From Methanocellales archaeon (lineage in GTDB: Archaea > Halobacteriota > UBA148), in NCBI GenBank assembly GCA_028715985.1, contig JAQUQR010000002.1, positions 207,121 to 271,120 on the forward strand: 64,000 nt of DNA, given 5' to 3'. Position numbers and translations under genes: made by a program. Positions 8,854-18,670 of the stretch are shown here, one piece after another (position 1 is the stretch's first letter; the number at the start of each line of letters is the position of its first letter). A model generated the notes under the pieces. The model searched no databases. It was not told the origin of the DNA and saw nothing but the letters and a program-made list of their open reading frames with translations.

Positions 8854-8911
8854 CCGTAGTGTATGCGACCGATCGGTCTACTACGGTGTTGGGTTTCAAA
8901 GTTATCCCAAC
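8854..8911 (-). promoter_or_regulatory. Double-hairpin leader of rpl1 (candidate L1 autoregulatory site)
   Basis: Plus-strand arms CCGTAGT (8854-8860) and ACTACGG (8880-8886) pair over 7 bp. They enclose the perfect 12-nt palindrome GACCGATCGGTC (8867-8878), leaving an asymmetric internal loop of 6 against 1 nt. A second hairpin GTTGGG (8888-8893)/CCCAAC (8906-8911) lies directly upstream in the mRNA. The base of the first stem overlaps the rpl1 Shine-Dalgarno. Control by L1 is inference from known archaeal L1 autoregulation. The rest of 8845-9091 shows no gene. Confidence 0.6.
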
Positions 8912-9091
8912 CTATACTTTAATCTATCGGTGAATAGCCCCAGTAATCTCTCAAAAGATGGTTTTTGTAGATTGAAGATCGAGGAGGGGATGGTAAGGGA
9001 TTCAAAATTCTTCTGGAGGTGATAGGATCACAAGATTACAAAATAGAGAGAAAAGGAAAAATACGGTAAAAGAAGAGCAATCATAAAGCCC

Positions 9092-9568
9092 TTAACCTAC
9101 AAGAAGATTATCATACTTTCCTTTGTCAATATCTCGGATTACTTCTTTGGCTTTTTGACCCCCCACAGTGACTCCCATTGATAGACATGTTCCGAGTGCT
9201 TCCTTAACGGTATTTTTCAAGGTAAGCGAAAGCATAGAATCTTGTTTCATTTTAGCAATGCGCATAACCTTCTCCAAAGAGAGGTCCCCCACGAAATCTG
9301 TTCCCGGCGCGCCAGACCCTTTCTGGATGGCAAGTTCTTGCATGATTAAAGTCGACGTGGGCGGTGTTCCCACCTCTATGGACACGTTCTTTTTAGCATC
9401 TACGGTTAACTTAACGGGAACCTGCATTCCATTAAATTCCTTCGTTTTTTCGTTGATCTCGTCTACCACTTGTTTGATGTTTATCCCAAGCGGACCTAAT
9501 GACGGTCCTAGCGGAGGGCCTGGATTAGCATTTCCTCCTGGAACTAGGACTTCTATGACTTCTACCAT
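9092..9568 (-). CDS. rpl11: Ribosomal protein L11 (uL11)
   Basis: Binds the GTPase-associated region of 23S rRNA. It has 158 residues with the proline-rich switch '[19 protein letters not shown]' in the N-terminal domain and the RNA-binding C-terminal domain from about residue 70 ([16 protein letters not shown]...[11 protein letters not shown]). The ATG at 9568 sits next to the spt5 stop, and a GGAGG inside the spt5 tail serves as its ribosome binding site. Same operon as ftsZ-secE-spt5. Confidence 0.97.
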   Translation of the reverse strand: MVEVIEVLVPGGNANPGPPLGPSLGPLGINIKQVVDEINEKTKEFNGMQVPVKLTVDAKKNVSIEVGTPPTSTLIMQELAIQKGSGAPGTDFVGDLSLEKVMRIAKMKQDSMLSLTLKNTVKEALGTCLSMGVTVGGQKAKEVIRDIDKGKYDNLLVG

Positions 9569-9569
9569 T

Positions 9570-10031
9570 TCATTCCTCCTCTTCCTTGCTTAAAACTCGT
9601 ACATGGTCTCCCCTTACAGTAACTGGAATAGGAACCATCGCTTCGAACAACTCAAGGGTGATCTCTTCTCTGGCCTCGTCCACTCGCTTAACCCGGGCTT
9701 TTTCACCTTTAAAAGGCCCTGCGATCAACTCGACGATGCTACCCTCGGAGATACCAGTAACAGTTGGCTTAGGCGTCAAGAAATGTTCTACTTCTGCCAG
9801 TGTGGTGCTGCCCTTAACCATTCCCTTAGCGTGGGGAATGCCTTTAATCACCTGATCTACTATCTCAGGAGCTGATGATTCAACCAATACATAGCCTTTC
9901 AGCTCATCTGGAACTAAAATAGCCCTGATATCATAGCCTTCTTTTTTGACAGCTTGCTCGATCAGGTTCGCAACTGGTCTTTCTTGATTTGCAGTAGTTT
10001 TTAACACATAGATAGGTATTTCATTTGACAA
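9570..10031 (-). CDS. spt5: Transcription elongation factor Spt5 (NusG-like)
   Basis: 153 residues with an NGN domain (about 1-85, [13 protein letters not shown]) that binds the RNA polymerase clamp with Spt4. A KOW domain follows (about 90-145, '[18 protein letters not shown]'). The glutamate-rich end (EEEE) overlaps the rpl11 ribosome binding site. The position between secE and rpl11 is the usual archaeal arrangement. Confidence 0.96.
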   Translation of the reverse strand: MSNEIPIYVLKTTANQERPVANLIEQAVKKEGYDIRAILVPDELKGYVLVESSAPEIVDQVIKGIPHAKGMVKGSTTLAEVEHFLTPKPTVTGISEGSIVELIAGPFKGEKARVKRVDEAREEITLELFEAMVPIPVTVRGDHVRVLSKEEEE

Positions 10032-10042
10032 TAGATATCCCC

Positions 10043-10225
10043 CTATTTACCGATGATGAACTGCGGCATGCTAGTCATGACAAGATAAATCAAAAAACTT
10101 ATTAAACCGATTAGTAAGATGCCTGCACCAGCAATTTTTGCAATCATAGCAAACTCTTCTCTACTCGGTCTTCTCGTTAACTTGAGAATTCGCGCGTACT
10201 CACTGAGTTTATTTGACTTATCCAA
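10043..10225 (-). CDS. secE: Protein translocase subunit SecE/Sec61-gamma
   Basis: A 60-residue single-pass membrane protein. An amphipathic cytoplasmic helix carries the family pattern '[23 protein letters not shown]', followed by one membrane helix (about residues 31-52, [15 protein letters not shown]). It clamps the SecY channel. It lies between ftsZ and spt5, 11 bases before spt5. Confidence 0.95.
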   Translation of the reverse strand: MDKSNKLSEYARILKLTRRPSREEFAMIAKIAGAGILLIGLISFLIYLVMTSMPQFIIGK

Positions 10226-10232
10226 TATTTAT

Positions 10233-11327
10233 TCACCCTAAGAAGTCGATACCGAACTTATGTGTAGTCCCTACTGTTTTCTCTGGTTTGCCATAGATTT
10301 GAGGAGATTTTACTCCAGTGATGATAAGCATGGTCCTAACAGTACGCTCCAGCTCTGGGTCGACTTGTGCCCCCCAAATCAATCTTGCATTTGGATCAAC
10401 GCGTCGATAAACCTCTTCTAACGCACCCTCTGCCTCTGCAACGGTCATATCAGGTCCACCGGTTACGTTTACCAACGCCGCAGTTGCACCAGAGACATCG
10501 ATATCCAATAGCGGAGATTTCAACGCTTTCTTTACAGACTCTGTAGCCCTATCTTCACCATCTGCTTCTCCTAAGCCGATCATCGCCACACCACCGTTCT
10601 CCATAACCGTTCGAATGTCTGCAAAGTCAAGGTTAACTATGCCAGGTTTAGTGATCAGTTCAGTGATCCCCTTGACTGCCCGCATAAGCACCTCATCAGC
10701 TACTTTAAATGCGGCTTGTAAGGGCAATCTTGGCACTACCTCCAGTAATTTATCGTTTGGCACAACTATCACGGTATCGGCAACATCCCTCAAACGATCC
10801 AAGCCTGCTTCAGCGTTTGTACTCCTAACCACACCCTCCACCGTAAATGGAAGTGTAACAATCACAATCGTTAGTGCATCGGAGTCCTTAGCCGCTTGAG
10901 CTACGACGGGTGATGCGCCAGTACCAGTACCGCCACCAAGACCGCATGTGACGAATACGACGTCTGCACCGTCTAAACATGCTCGAATCTCGTCTTCGCT
11001 TTCCCTCGCAGCTTCCTCACCTATTTGTGGAATGCTACCGGCGCCAAGTCCTCTGTTCCTCTTGCGCCCTATCAAGAGTTTTTTATCAGCAACGATGTTA
11101 AGTAAATGTTGGGCATCTGTGTTCAATGCAATTAATTCTGATCCCTCGATTCCCTCATCGACCATTCGTTGGATTGTATTCGATCCAGCACCACCGCACC
11201 CGATGACAACGATATTGGTCTTAAGCCCACTCAAAACTTTCTCAAGGTCCTCATTGGTCTGAGGATTGCGCTTAACTTGAGTTTTAGCTTCAGACCTTGT
11301 AATCGCCTCCTCTATGATAGATTTCAT
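10233..11327 (-). CDS. ftsZ: Cell division protein FtsZ
   Basis: Tubulin-like GTPase forming the division ring. Key motifs are CGGAGSNT near the N-terminus, the tubulin signature GGGTGTG, and NLDFADI of the T7 loop. It resembles the FtsZ1 type placed upstream of secE-spt5 in euryarchaea. I place the start at ATG 11327 (MKSIIEEAI, 364 residues) because GGGAGG (11337-11342) lies nine bases upstream. An upstream ATG at 11351 would add eight basic residues but has no such site. First gene of the ftsZ-secE-spt5-rpl11 unit. Confidence 0.97.
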   Translation of the reverse strand: MKSIIEEAITRSEAKTQVKRNPQTNEDLEKVLSGLKTNIVVIGCGGAGSNTIQRMVDEGIEGSELIALNTDAQHLLNIVADKKLLIGRKRNRGLGAGSIPQIGEEAARESEDEIRACLDGADVVFVTCGLGGGTGTGASPVVAQAAKDSDALTIVIVTLPFTVEGVVRSTNAEAGLDRLRDVADTVIVVPNDKLLEVVPRLPLQAAFKVADEVLMRAVKGITELITKPGIVNLDFADIRTVMENGGVAMIGLGEADGEDRATESVKKALKSPLLDIDVSGATAALVNVTGGPDMTVAEAEGALEEVYRRVDPNARLIWGAQVDPELERTVRTMLIITGVKSPQIYGKPEKTVGTTHKFGIDFLG

Positions 11328-11364
11328 TTTAATTTTCCTCCCATAACTCATAGCTTACAAGGAT

Positions 11365-12171
11365 TTATAAGTTTTTGTGAGAATTCACTCTGATATCGCC
11401 TTCTTGAAGTACCGTACATCCAAGTTTTTGTATGAGATTACACAAGCGATCACGTTGCTGAGCACTTGTTCTGGGATCGAAATATGCAAGATTTGCACTG
11501 GACTTCTCAAATGCTTGTTGGAGCATGAATTCGTCCACCTGGTACAGAGCATGATCAGGAAATATATGCCCAAATGCGATGTCAGAATTAAAGATCAATT
11601 TCGTCAGCCTACGGGCATAATGAGGGCCGCCAAGACCGATTGCTACTCTGCCGGAGGCAACTTTTAATGTCAAGATGGCATTTGCTATAGTCCTTGCTGG
11701 AGCTTCAAGACACCACTGATTTTTTGTGCTTCCGATTTCGACATACAACGAAGGTGTATGCAAAGAAGAGGGTCCATGATGCGTTGCCTCCATTGTCACC
11801 TCATCTTGGTAGGATTTTAATGATAGTAACAGAGCTCTAGCAGCATGAGGGGCTGCTATAGCTAATTCTCTTGGTTTTCCCCCGAATTTAGCATCAGAAA
11901 TGTTTCCTGTGAAATGTACTGTCAACATAGAACGTTTATCCTTGCCCTCATGTCTGGAGACAAAAATGATCAAATCTGATTTGATGCCATCATCTTCCAT
12001 TTTTCCGTCAATTCCATCCTGATAAAGATGCGATGCCTCTATTTCGATAAGCCTGAAATCCTTATATTCATATCCTTTGTCGACTGGTTTCCATCTTGCA
12101 GATTCTAACAGCTTGTTCCGGATATTTACGCTAGCCGGATCTTTCAGGGAGGAGACAATGGTGATGTTCAT
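11365..12171 (-). CDS. dtdA: D-aminoacyl-tRNA deacylase, archaeal (DtdA/GEK1 type)
   Basis: Hydrolyses D-amino acids wrongly charged on tRNA. It has 268 residues from ATG 12171, with the family segments 'FVSRHEGKDKRSMLTVHFTGN', 'EATHHGPSS' and 'GLGGPHYA'. The last two carry the conserved histidines and glycines of the DTD2/GEK1 family. A longer frame from 12201 exists, but GGTGA five bases before ATG 12171 supports the shorter form. It lies between ftsZ and the antiporter gene, all on the same strand. Confidence 0.93.
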   Translation of the reverse strand: MNITIVSSLKDPASVNIRNKLLESARWKPVDKGYEYKDFRLIEIEASHLYQDGIDGKMEDDGIKSDLIIFVSRHEGKDKRSMLTVHFTGNISDAKFGGKPRELAIAAPHAARALLLSLKSYQDEVTMEATHHGPSSLHTPSLYVEIGSTKNQWCLEAPARTIANAILTLKVASGRVAIGLGGPHYARRLTKLIFNSDIAFGHIFPDHALYQVDEFMLQQAFEKSSANLAYFDPRTSAQQRDRLCNLIQKLGCTVLQEGDIRVNSHKNL

Positions 12172-12175
12172 CTGG

Positions 12176-13336
12176 TCACCTGCGATGCCTAGTAAGTCCA
12201 ATTACATATTTCAAAGCGATGGGGGTGAATAGAACAGATATTGCCACCATCAATATCACTGCTGAAAAAACCTCGGACTCGATGATTCCCATAGTTTTAC
12301 CTATGCTAACGATGACTACTCCAACTTCAGCTCTCGGTATCATACCAACGCCAAAAATCAAGCTGTCATGGGAATCAAAACCAACAAGCTTTGATCCTAT
12401 GAAGCCACCGATCACTTTTCCTGATAATGCGAGGATTGTGAGAACTGCTGCGAATAAGCCTGCGGTGATTAGTGCGCTCAGATCGACGGACAAACCGATT
12501 AAAACGAAGAAAATTGGGACAAATATACCATAAGAAACACCGTTGACCTTGTTTTGCACATCTCTGATCTTGGCAAACGGGAGGTTGGAGAGCAACAGAC
12601 CGCCAAGAAAAGCCCCTATAACGGCATTTAGACCTAACTCATCTGCTAAAAAGGCAGAAAACAATGCCACCACAATCACGCCAGTAAATACCGCTTCCTC
12701 CACATGCATCTTATGGATGTATTCAAAGAGCTTTGGGAGTATGTGAAGCCCAAAGATGATCATTATGAGTATGAAGGTAACTAACTTACCACCCATGGTC
12801 AAAAGTTGACCCACCGATATCTTTGAGTATAATGCTATTTGCATGAGCACTGCCAAAGTGAATATAGCTATGACATCATCCAATATGGCTGCCGATAAAA
12901 TGGTTGATCCAACTTTGGTTGACAGTTGCTTAAGATCTATCAAGACCCTAACCGAGGCACCTATGGAAGTTGGGCACAATGCAACACCTATGAACAGGGA
13001 TTCCAAAAACGTAAAATTGAACACATTACCCAGAAGAAAACCAAAGAGGAACGGGACTATAACGCCAAATATCGTCGGAGGGAAAGATTGCTTTAACATG
13101 CCCTGTAATTCACGCAGATTTACCTCTTTATACCCTGTCGTAAACAAGAGGAGAATTACGCCAAGTTCTGCTAAGAACTTCAAGATCTCATTGTCCGGAT
13201 CGAGGGAGAACATCATTCCAAGGAAGATGCCAGCAGAGATTTCACCCAAGATGCTTGGAAAGCCAACTCTCTCAAAGAATTCTCCAAACGCCTTTGCCAA
13301 CAATAAGATCAAAATGACCTGGAGAAGTATATGCAT
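12176..13336 (-). CDS. Monovalent cation:proton antiporter, CPA2 (Kef/NapA-like)
   Basis: 386 residues from ATG 13336, about 11-13 membrane helices and almost no soluble part; no TrkA/RCK domain is attached. Family features include 'FPSILGEISAGIFLGMM' in helix 2, 'ILDDVIAIFTLAVL' (paired acidic residues of the transport site) and 'GVGMIPRAEVGVVIVS'. It probably exchanges Na+ or K+ for H+. The upstream CBS protein gene overlaps it by a few bases, so a regulatory partnership is plausible but not shown. A TTG at 13342 is an alternative start. Confidence 0.9.
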   Translation of the reverse strand: MHILLQVILILLLAKAFGEFFERVGFPSILGEISAGIFLGMMFSLDPDNEILKFLAELGVILLLFTTGYKEVNLRELQGMLKQSFPPTIFGVIVPFLFGFLLGNVFNFTFLESLFIGVALCPTSIGASVRVLIDLKQLSTKVGSTILSAAILDDVIAIFTLAVLMQIALYSKISVGQLLTMGGKLVTFILIMIIFGLHILPKLFEYIHKMHVEEAVFTGVIVVALFSAFLADELGLNAVIGAFLGGLLLSNLPFAKIRDVQNKVNGVSYGIFVPIFFVLIGLSVDLSALITAGLFAAVLTILALSGKVIGGFIGSKLVGFDSHDSLIFGVGMIPRAEVGVVIVSIGKTMGIIESEVFSAVILMVAISVLFTPIALKYVIGLTRHRR

Positions 13337-13338
13337 TC

Positions 13339-13797
13339 TCAATACCTTTTCCCATAAATCTCATTGATGATGTCCCTCTTGGCAAGGACACCCAGGAGTT
13401 TTTTGTCAGCAACAACCCACATCCTATTGATGGAATTTTTTATCATTAAAGTAGCAGCCTCCTCTAGGCTCGCATTTGGAGAGATCGTTATGGGGTGAGG
13501 ATCCATTATCCCTTTAGCATCTTCACCCAGCAACATAGTGATCGACCGACCGAACATCGCTGAAGGTATGCTACCTATCAAAAGACACTGTAAGACTATA
13601 TCCTCGTTGACCACTCCCTTCAACTCTCCTTCGGATGTGACGACCGGATAGCTGTGATAGTGGTATTTCTTGAACAACCCCAGCAAATCCTGCAGAGTGT
13701 CATCTTCCTTGACGGTCACGACATCCCTTGTCATTATATCCTTTACATTGGTGCCGATTTCCGCTTTTGTCATGGATGAGGATATATGAATGAGCAT
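13339..13797 (-). CDS. CBS-domain pair protein
   Basis: 152 residues made of two CBS domains: about 18-75 ('VKDIMTRDVVTVKEDDTLQD...HYHSYPVV') and 95-150 ('IMDPHPITISPNASLEEA...NRMWVV'). Such modules bind adenine nucleotides or SAM and sense energy state. The stop codon sits at the start of the antiporter gene, so the two are almost certainly co-expressed; control of the antiporter is inference. A start at M9 (13773) is also possible. Confidence 0.9.
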   Translation of the reverse strand: MLIHISSSMTKAEIGTNVKDIMTRDVVTVKEDDTLQDLLGLFKKYHYHSYPVVTSEGELKGVVNEDIVLQCLLIGSIPSAMFGRSITMLLGEDAKGIMDPHPITISPNASLEEAATLMIKNSINRMWVVADKKLLGVLAKRDIINEIYGKRY

Positions 13798-13854
13798 GCC
13801 TTAAAAACTTTCTTAAGTAAGATGGACATATTGTAAACCAATGGTTGGAATAGC

Positions 13855-14319
13855 ATGGATGAAAAATATTGTAAGTTCAAGAAATTCGATAAGGAGCAAT
13901 ATAATGAGGTAACTCGCTTCTTAAAGAAGCGCACGCATCTAACGGCAAGGGAATGGGCTATTGCTCGGCTATGCGCAGATTTTCAACATTCCGGAAGATC
14001 AGAGATTACACGAATAGGTGAACATCTACCAGAACTGGTGCCATTCATGAAAGAGCCCTATTCGCGCCAAGCGGTTTCCATGGCAAGAGCAGCCTTTAAG
14101 AAAAAGGTTCTGAAATCAGGAACCACCTTCTTTTATGCCTATTATTCCGGATTGGTCTCCATGGAAGATATCGTCGATATGATACATCAGATCTCAGAGA
14201 ACATAGAGTACTTGCTCAATGTTGGAGAAGGGAAAATTCCAAAAGGGGATTTGGATGTCGAAGTTCAGCAAAAGGTGGTAGAGGCACTAAGACAGATCAA
14301 TGATGCTTTTGGAAAGTAG
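13855..14319 (+). CDS. DUF5806-like archaeal protein
   Basis: 154 residues, mainly helical, no membrane segment. The N-terminal half ('RFLKKRTHLTAREWAIARLCADF' region, then 'IGENLPELVPFM'-like text) matches what I know of DUF5806, a family of methanogens and haloarchaea with no assigned function. Conserved-looking residues include the paired K/R near position 24 and W34. Divergent from the CBS gene; nothing in its context suggests a role. Confidence 0.7.
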   Translation: MDEKYCKFKKFDKEQYNEVTRFLKKRTHLTAREWAIARLCADFQHSGRSEITRIGEHLPELVPFMKEPYSRQAVSMARAAFKKKVLKSGTTFFYAYYSGLVSMEDIVDMIHQISENIEYLLNVGEGKIPKGDLDVEVQQKVVEALRQINDAFGK

Positions 14320-14702
14320 TTTAGATCGCTTTGCGTCCAGAAGTGTTATGAACAGCAAACATATATATTAAATTTCAATTCACAATTCCTTTCGAACCCC
14401 TACAATGCATTCTGCAAAAAATGGTTGTTCACAATCAAACTAAAACTGATGCGCAATGTATCAATCCAATTGATGATGTAAAAAAATAAAAGTTTACCCT
14501 CCATCTGGGAGGCAATTTTTACAAATGCCAATGAGTAAAGAGATCACAAGGAAAAATAAGCCTATTTTTTCTCAGATAAAAGTTATGCATATTGCATTAT
14601 TTATTTTATATTTTACCATTTACCAGTAATGACAAGATAGTTCATGCCCTCCTCTTTTTGTTTCATTCCAACATACGACTCTACAAAGATATACACGATT
14701 TA
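14320..14702. other. AT-rich intergenic region, weak terminator-like hairpin
   Basis: No gene is visible. A short hairpin CCTCC (14498-14502)/GGAGG (14508-14512) is followed by a T-run (14516-14520), terminator-like on the plus strand but far from the upstream stop at 14319. A TATA-like stretch occurs near 14361-14372. Nothing else is supportable. Confidence 0.4.
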
Positions 14703-14777
14703 CGGACGTGAGGGGATTTGAACCCCTGATCTACAGTTTAGGAGACTGTCGCCTTATCCTGGCTAGGCCACACGTCC
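14703..14777 (-). tRNA. tRNA-Arg (anticodon CCT)
   Basis: The minus strand folds into a full cloverleaf of 75 nt. The acceptor stem is GGACGTG/CACGTCC with discriminator G; U8 is present. The D stem is GCCT/AGGC with GG in the loop. The anticodon stem ACAGT/ACTGT encloses loop CTCCTAA, giving anticodon CCT at plus positions 14740-14742. The T arm is AGGGG-TTCAAAT-CCCCT. CCA is not encoded, and no intron is seen. It decodes AGG arginine codons. Confidence 0.96.
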
Positions 14778-14821
14778 CGCATGAGTCACATATTTGTGTA
14801 AACATGTCAATATGTATCTGG

Positions 14822-14830
14822 TTATAAATA
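14822..14830 (-). promoter_or_regulatory. TATA box upstream of tRNA-Arg
   Basis: On the minus strand TATTTATAA lies about 45-53 bases upstream of the mature tRNA 5' end. This suits an archaeal box A with a short 5' leader removed by RNase P. No BRE was assigned. Confidence 0.45.
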
Positions 14831-15600
14831 AAATATGTTTTCAACTTAGGTCTATCTATAAATAATGCCCTAATAAATCCATATGTCCCAACCCATGTAT
14901 TTATTTTAACCACTATAGGGATATACAAAGATTCTTAAACACAGTTCTCAAGCAATTAATTAATGTTACGACCATAAATATTCTCATGAGGAGAATACCG
15001 CTCGAAATGAGGAAAATACTGTTTGAATGATTTAGCAACTGACCACAGTACTAAACTAAATTTGACTCTCTGCATTCTAAAAGCAATTAAGGGGAAGCTA
15101 TTACTTGTAATAGAGCGGCTTACAGAGATTAACAAATACAGCAATTAACAAATTATGTAACATGTCTACCTACCAAAACAAGCATCAAATATTACTCAAA
15201 TATCCTCCGAATTTCAAATCTTGAGAAGGTGCAACTTGCCCCTAAAGTGCTAATTTTAGTCGACTTTAAACGCAAAGCTAGGAAAAACTATTAATAGTTT
15301 CTCTCAGTTCATAATTTACAAACATCATTCCTCCCCTATCCTAGAGGGCATTTTCCCCCACCACCAATGATTAAAAATAACAACCAGACCATATAAAGGC
15401 ATAAACAAAACACGAATGACACAAAAAATAGAGCACAAAAAGAGTGCGTAGCGGTATAAAAAAATTGGATATGGGCGTGTTCGTAGCATAGAAATCATTA
15501 AAATTGGGATCTGAACAAAGTGGTAAGATCAGCCAATTTGAGATAAAACTACCAAAGGCATTGTAATCCACCCATAAATAAGGAGGCATAATAGCGATAA
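14831..15600. other. AT-rich non-coding stretch
   Basis: Only short frames without recognisable protein features occur here, none with a convincing ribosome binding site. AAGGAGG near 15578-15584 lies about 14-16 bases before the ATG of the next gene and may serve it. No repeat family, RNA gene or mobile element was recognised. Confidence 0.45.
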
Positions 15601-16149
15601 ATGAAACTAAAAAAGACCGATTACTATAAGCTATTAGTTAGACCCGTGGTCGTCGTATCTACAATCTCTGAAAAAGGCATTTCAAATGCGGCACCTTTCA
15701 GCTTTAGCACCCCATTGAGCTTCAACCCCCCATTGTATGGTTTTTCCTGCTCACCAGAGCACCATACATGGAGGAATATCAAAGAAAACGAGGAGTTCGT
15801 GGTAAACATAGTTGGAAAGGATCTTGGCCCACTCATGCACCTTCTTGAGCAAATGTTTCCCTACGAGGTCAGCGAAATTGAAAAGGCTGGATTAACTGAA
15901 GAAAGATCAAAAAAGGTAAGTCCGCCAAGAATTAAAGAGGCAATAGCGTGGATAGAGTGCAAACTGGAAAGTTTTGAAGAGATAGGAGACCACATGTGGA
16001 TCGTTGGCAGTGTTCTGGAAGCGGATGTCAAAGACGAATTCTGGAGCGAAGTGATCGATGTAGAAAAAGCAAGCCTTTTGTGCCACATAAGTGGAACTTT
16101 TTTTGCAACTGAAATGAAAATGAAGAAGTATGAAAGGGCTATGAAATGA
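15601..16149 (+). CDS. Flavin reductase-like FMN-binding protein
   Basis: 182 residues of the split-barrel flavin reductase family (DIM6/NTAB type). Typical features are 'RPVVVVSTISEKGISNAAPFSF' at the N-terminus, which binds FMN phosphate, and 'FVVNIVGKDL' further on. Members bind FMN and act as flavin reductases or hydrogen-peroxide-forming/electron-transfer flavoproteins in anaerobes; the partner is unknown. It overlaps the next gene by ATGA, so both are translated together. Confidence 0.88.
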   Translation: MKLKKTDYYKLLVRPVVVVSTISEKGISNAAPFSFSTPLSFNPPLYGFSCSPEHHTWRNIKENEEFVVNIVGKDLGPLMHLLEQMFPYEVSEIEKAGLTEERSKKVSPPRIKEAIAWIECKLESFEEIGDHMWIVGSVLEADVKDEFWSEVIDVEKASLLCHISGTFFATEMKMKKYERAMK

Positions 16150-16589
16150 CCATAAAGCCAGTTGAAGAGATAATTAGGGAGATAAAAGAGCACTATGACG
16201 AGGAGCCAAAAGGATGGAGAGTATTGAGAGGAAAAGACCAGCGAGGACATTATAACACCTATATCTCAAGCCCTACGTTTTTATGGCAGATGAAAACAGA
16301 ACTTAAGAACCCATATCAGCCTGTGGGAGTGGGTACGATTGTGACAGAAGATGTGAGCAAAAAGATCAAAAGAATCATGGATACCGGTGATCCTCTTCCG
16401 TTTGCAGAGATATATCCTCAAAAAAAGGATTTCGCAATAATCGCCATGGGAATCGGGAACTATTCTCCGGAGTCTACTGATAGGCTAAGAGGGATCATTT
16501 CGAGCAAGCAGAGAAAGCTAGAGTCAGACCTGACCTCGAGTCTCAATAAATTGCTACAGAAAGAAGGTCTGTACATGGGATATATTTAG
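16146..16589 (+). CDS. Uncharacterised protein coupled to the flavin reductase-like gene
   Basis: 147 residues, soluble, unrecognised. An N-terminal helix (VEEIIREIKEHY) is followed by a mixed region with WRVLRGKDQRGHYNTY, then a helical end (DRLRGIISSKQRKLESDLTSSLNKL). It contains no cysteines or obvious cofactor motif. The ATGA overlap with the preceding flavoprotein gene is the only hint of function: a partner or substrate-handling protein is possible. Confidence 0.6.
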   Translation: MTIKPVEEIIREIKEHYDEEPKGWRVLRGKDQRGHYNTYISSPTFLWQMKTELKNPYQPVGVGTIVTEDVSKKIKRIMDTGDPLPFAEIYPQKKDFAIIAMGIGNYSPESTDRLRGIISSKQRKLESDLTSSLNKLLQKEGLYMGYI

Positions 16590-16805
16590 GGGTATTGTTA
16601 AGTTCTTCGCACAACCATTTTCGGCAATTTATTTACAGAATTGAGACTTTATGTGCAAGATCGACTTTTTGCGCAAAGGTGTACCAATATTTAAAGATTC
16701 CATCAAGTGGATTTAAGACGAATGGAAGAAGTATCAGGGGGTTATAACTCTCGTCCAGCATTATGATAAAGGGATTATCAAAAGTGGGATATTCCTTATA
16801 ATTTT

Positions 16806-16900
16806 TTGAAGCTTTCAAGAGGTGGCTTCAAGGGGCTTGCATCCTGTCAAGGGCAAGCCGACAGACCTGACCCGATAAGGAGGATTGGACACAAGCCACC
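16806..16900. other. Structured element between convergent genes: candidate small RNA or IS200/IS605 end relic
   Basis: Perfect 8-bp arms GGTGGCTT (16821-16828) and AAGCCACC (16893-16900) enclose a 7-bp hairpin GGCTTGC (16834-16840)/GCAAGCC (16853-16859). An alternative outer hairpin TTGAAGC (16806-16812)/GCTTCAA (16825-16831) competes with the left arm. A TATA-like TTATAATT (about 16796-16803) stands some 25 bases before 16821, which would suit transcription of a plus-strand RNA. Read on the minus strand the block also resembles the non-coding right end of a TnpB-type element. The rest of 16590-16955 shows no gene. Confidence 0.35.
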
Positions 16901-16955
16901 ATTCTCAACCAACAGTTCCATTCATCGCGCTCTGTAGGAGACTTGGCCACCTATT

Positions 16956-18524
16956 TTAATCTTCCCTTTCGCAAACATCTATGCTGATTCCAAGAATGCC
17001 TTCTATTCGATCTATATTCTTACCACCTTTGCCTAAGATCCTAGGGATATCTTGCTCATCAAGATAGACGATAGCTTTTCCGTCTGAGATCATCAAAACA
17101 TCTACTTGACCACGTGCATACTTGCTAATTACCTTATGGATTTCCTTTTCCGCCAGAGACCACGCTGGTTTGCTTAGATTGTCAACAGGCATGACCACAA
17201 CTTGGTCCCCATATGAATATATCTCGTATTCCGTACGTCCCGACTCAAAGTCCACCACATCTATGACTGGCCTAGCCAAATCCTCCTCGACCATTCCATT
17301 AGGCACTTTCACTTTGAACATCACGTCATATACCTTTGCGATTTCACCCATATCGATGAATATAACCGTGTCAACGATCTGCGGGATGATGCCCAGCTCA
17401 ACCCTTCCTATCAATCGTTGCACCGCATCTATGGCCCTGTTGGAGTGAACCACCCCCACCATTCCCACACCTGCTAATCGCATGTCTGCAAATACACGAA
17501 AGTCGGATGTCTTTCGCAATTCGTCATAGATTGTATAATCCGGTCTGACCAGAAGAAGTATATCTGCAGTAGCAGCCATGTCGTTTTCCAGAGGAGCGTA
17601 CTGCGTAATCTCATCTGGTACCTGAAGATCTCTGGGGGATTCCATGGTCTTCACCACATATCCACTCTTTTGCAGAAATTCTGCCACACAGGCCGCAAAA
17701 GTAGACTTTCCAGCACCAGGCGGTCCAGCAACGACGATCCCTCTTTGCCTCTCAACCAACCTTGCTTTTAATTCATCACAAAATCGATAGTTATCTAGCG
17801 TGACTTTCGCAATAGGGCGTACTGCCGTTATTTCCATGCCGTCCGAGAAAGGCGGGCTAGCTATCGCGATTCTCATAGATCCAAGCTGGACGATGGTGAC
17901 TCCTTTCTTTTCAAACTCGATAAAGCCGTCAGGATCACTCTTGGCTCTTTCCAAGATTTCATGTGAGATTTCGCGCAGTTCCTTCTCTGTACAAGGTTGA
18001 TCTCTTATCTTAACCAATCGCATCTTTCCGACCGTGCCCCTCTTTGCCATTGGTCGAACCCTAGACTTCAAAAGTACGAACATCGTGTCATCGGTGAAGA
18101 ATTTCTGGATAGAAAGGGGGCCAAACTCCTCCTTCTCTGGATACAGATAGATGACTTCCAGCCCTTTTGCTCGAGCTACCTCTGACTGTACGATATCACT
18201 AGTGATGAAAATGGCTTTGTGCTGAACCGCTACAGCCCTAATTATGGCATCGATCGCCCCCCTAGATGCAAGCCTGATCTGCTCAAGCGTGGGAATTTCA
18301 CCTGTGTATTCCAATGTGATCTTGCCTTCTTTTGCCATCTCGTTTAATTTCTTGAGTTCCTCCAAGCCACTGAATCCAATATCTCTGCCTTTGTTAGCCT
18401 GTGCCTCAAGTTCTGTGACCACTGCCTCCGGTATGAGAATTTGGGCTCCATCGAACTCGCCTCTCTCTATTTTAGCGGTAATCCTTCCATCTATGATGAC
18501 ACTTGTATCTGGAACTAGTTTCAA
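16956..18524 (-). CDS. PIN-domain / PilT-type ATPase / KH-domain protein
   Basis: 522 residues in three parts. The N-terminal PIN nuclease-like domain (about 1-135) starts [14 protein letters not shown] with acidic residues D6 and D12. The central secretion-type ATPase has Walker [10 protein letters not shown] near residue 265. The C-terminal KH domain carries [15 protein letters not shown]. This architecture is the archaeal PINc/VapC-ATPase family (COG1855) whose role is unsettled, with RNA binding or RNA processing likely. The start is TTG 18524, chosen because GGTGA lies six bases upstream and no ATG is near. It stands at the border of the glycan island. Confidence 0.92.
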   Translation of the reverse strand: MKLVPDTSVIIDGRITAKIERGEFDGAQILIPEAVVTELEAQANKGRDIGFSGLEELKKLNEMAKEGKITLEYTGEIPTLEQIRLASRGAIDAIIRAVAVQHKAIFITSDIVQSEVARAKGLEVIYLYPEKEEFGPLSIQKFFTDDTMFVLLKSRVRPMAKRGTVGKMRLVKIRDQPCTEKELREISHEILERAKSDPDGFIEFEKKGVTIVQLGSMRIAIASPPFSDGMEITAVRPIAKVTLDNYRFCDELKARLVERQRGIVVAGPPGAGKSTFAACVAEFLQKSGYVVKTMESPRDLQVPDEITQYAPLENDMAATADILLLVRPDYTIYDELRKTSDFRVFADMRLAGVGMVGVVHSNRAIDAVQRLIGRVELGIIPQIVDTVIFIDMGEIAKVYDVMFKVKVPNGMVEEDLARPVIDVVDFESGRTEYEIYSYGDQVVVMPVDNLSKPAWSLAEKEIHKVISKYARGQVDVLMISDGKAIVYLDEQDIPRILGKGGKNIDRIEGILGISIDVCERED

Positions 18525-18670
18525 TTTTTTTCACCCCAACCGATTAATTATTGTTATTATGATGTGTAATATACTTGCCCTGCAGAATGGGGGGCATATC
18601 CCATTACATTATGCTTTTGTGCAAAGTGTAAAGTAAAGATAAGATGCTAATGGAATGAATGACTGAGGAC

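Noticed and set aside
14956-15589. Short minus-strand frames in the intergenic region
   Set aside because: Low-complexity AT-rich sequence, no ribosome binding sites and no recognisable protein features.
16834-16864. H-type pseudoknot from CTGTC (16844-16848) with GACAG (16860-16864)
   Set aside because: The connecting loop would be zero bases across a 7-bp stem, which is sterically implausible; kept only as an alternative pairing.
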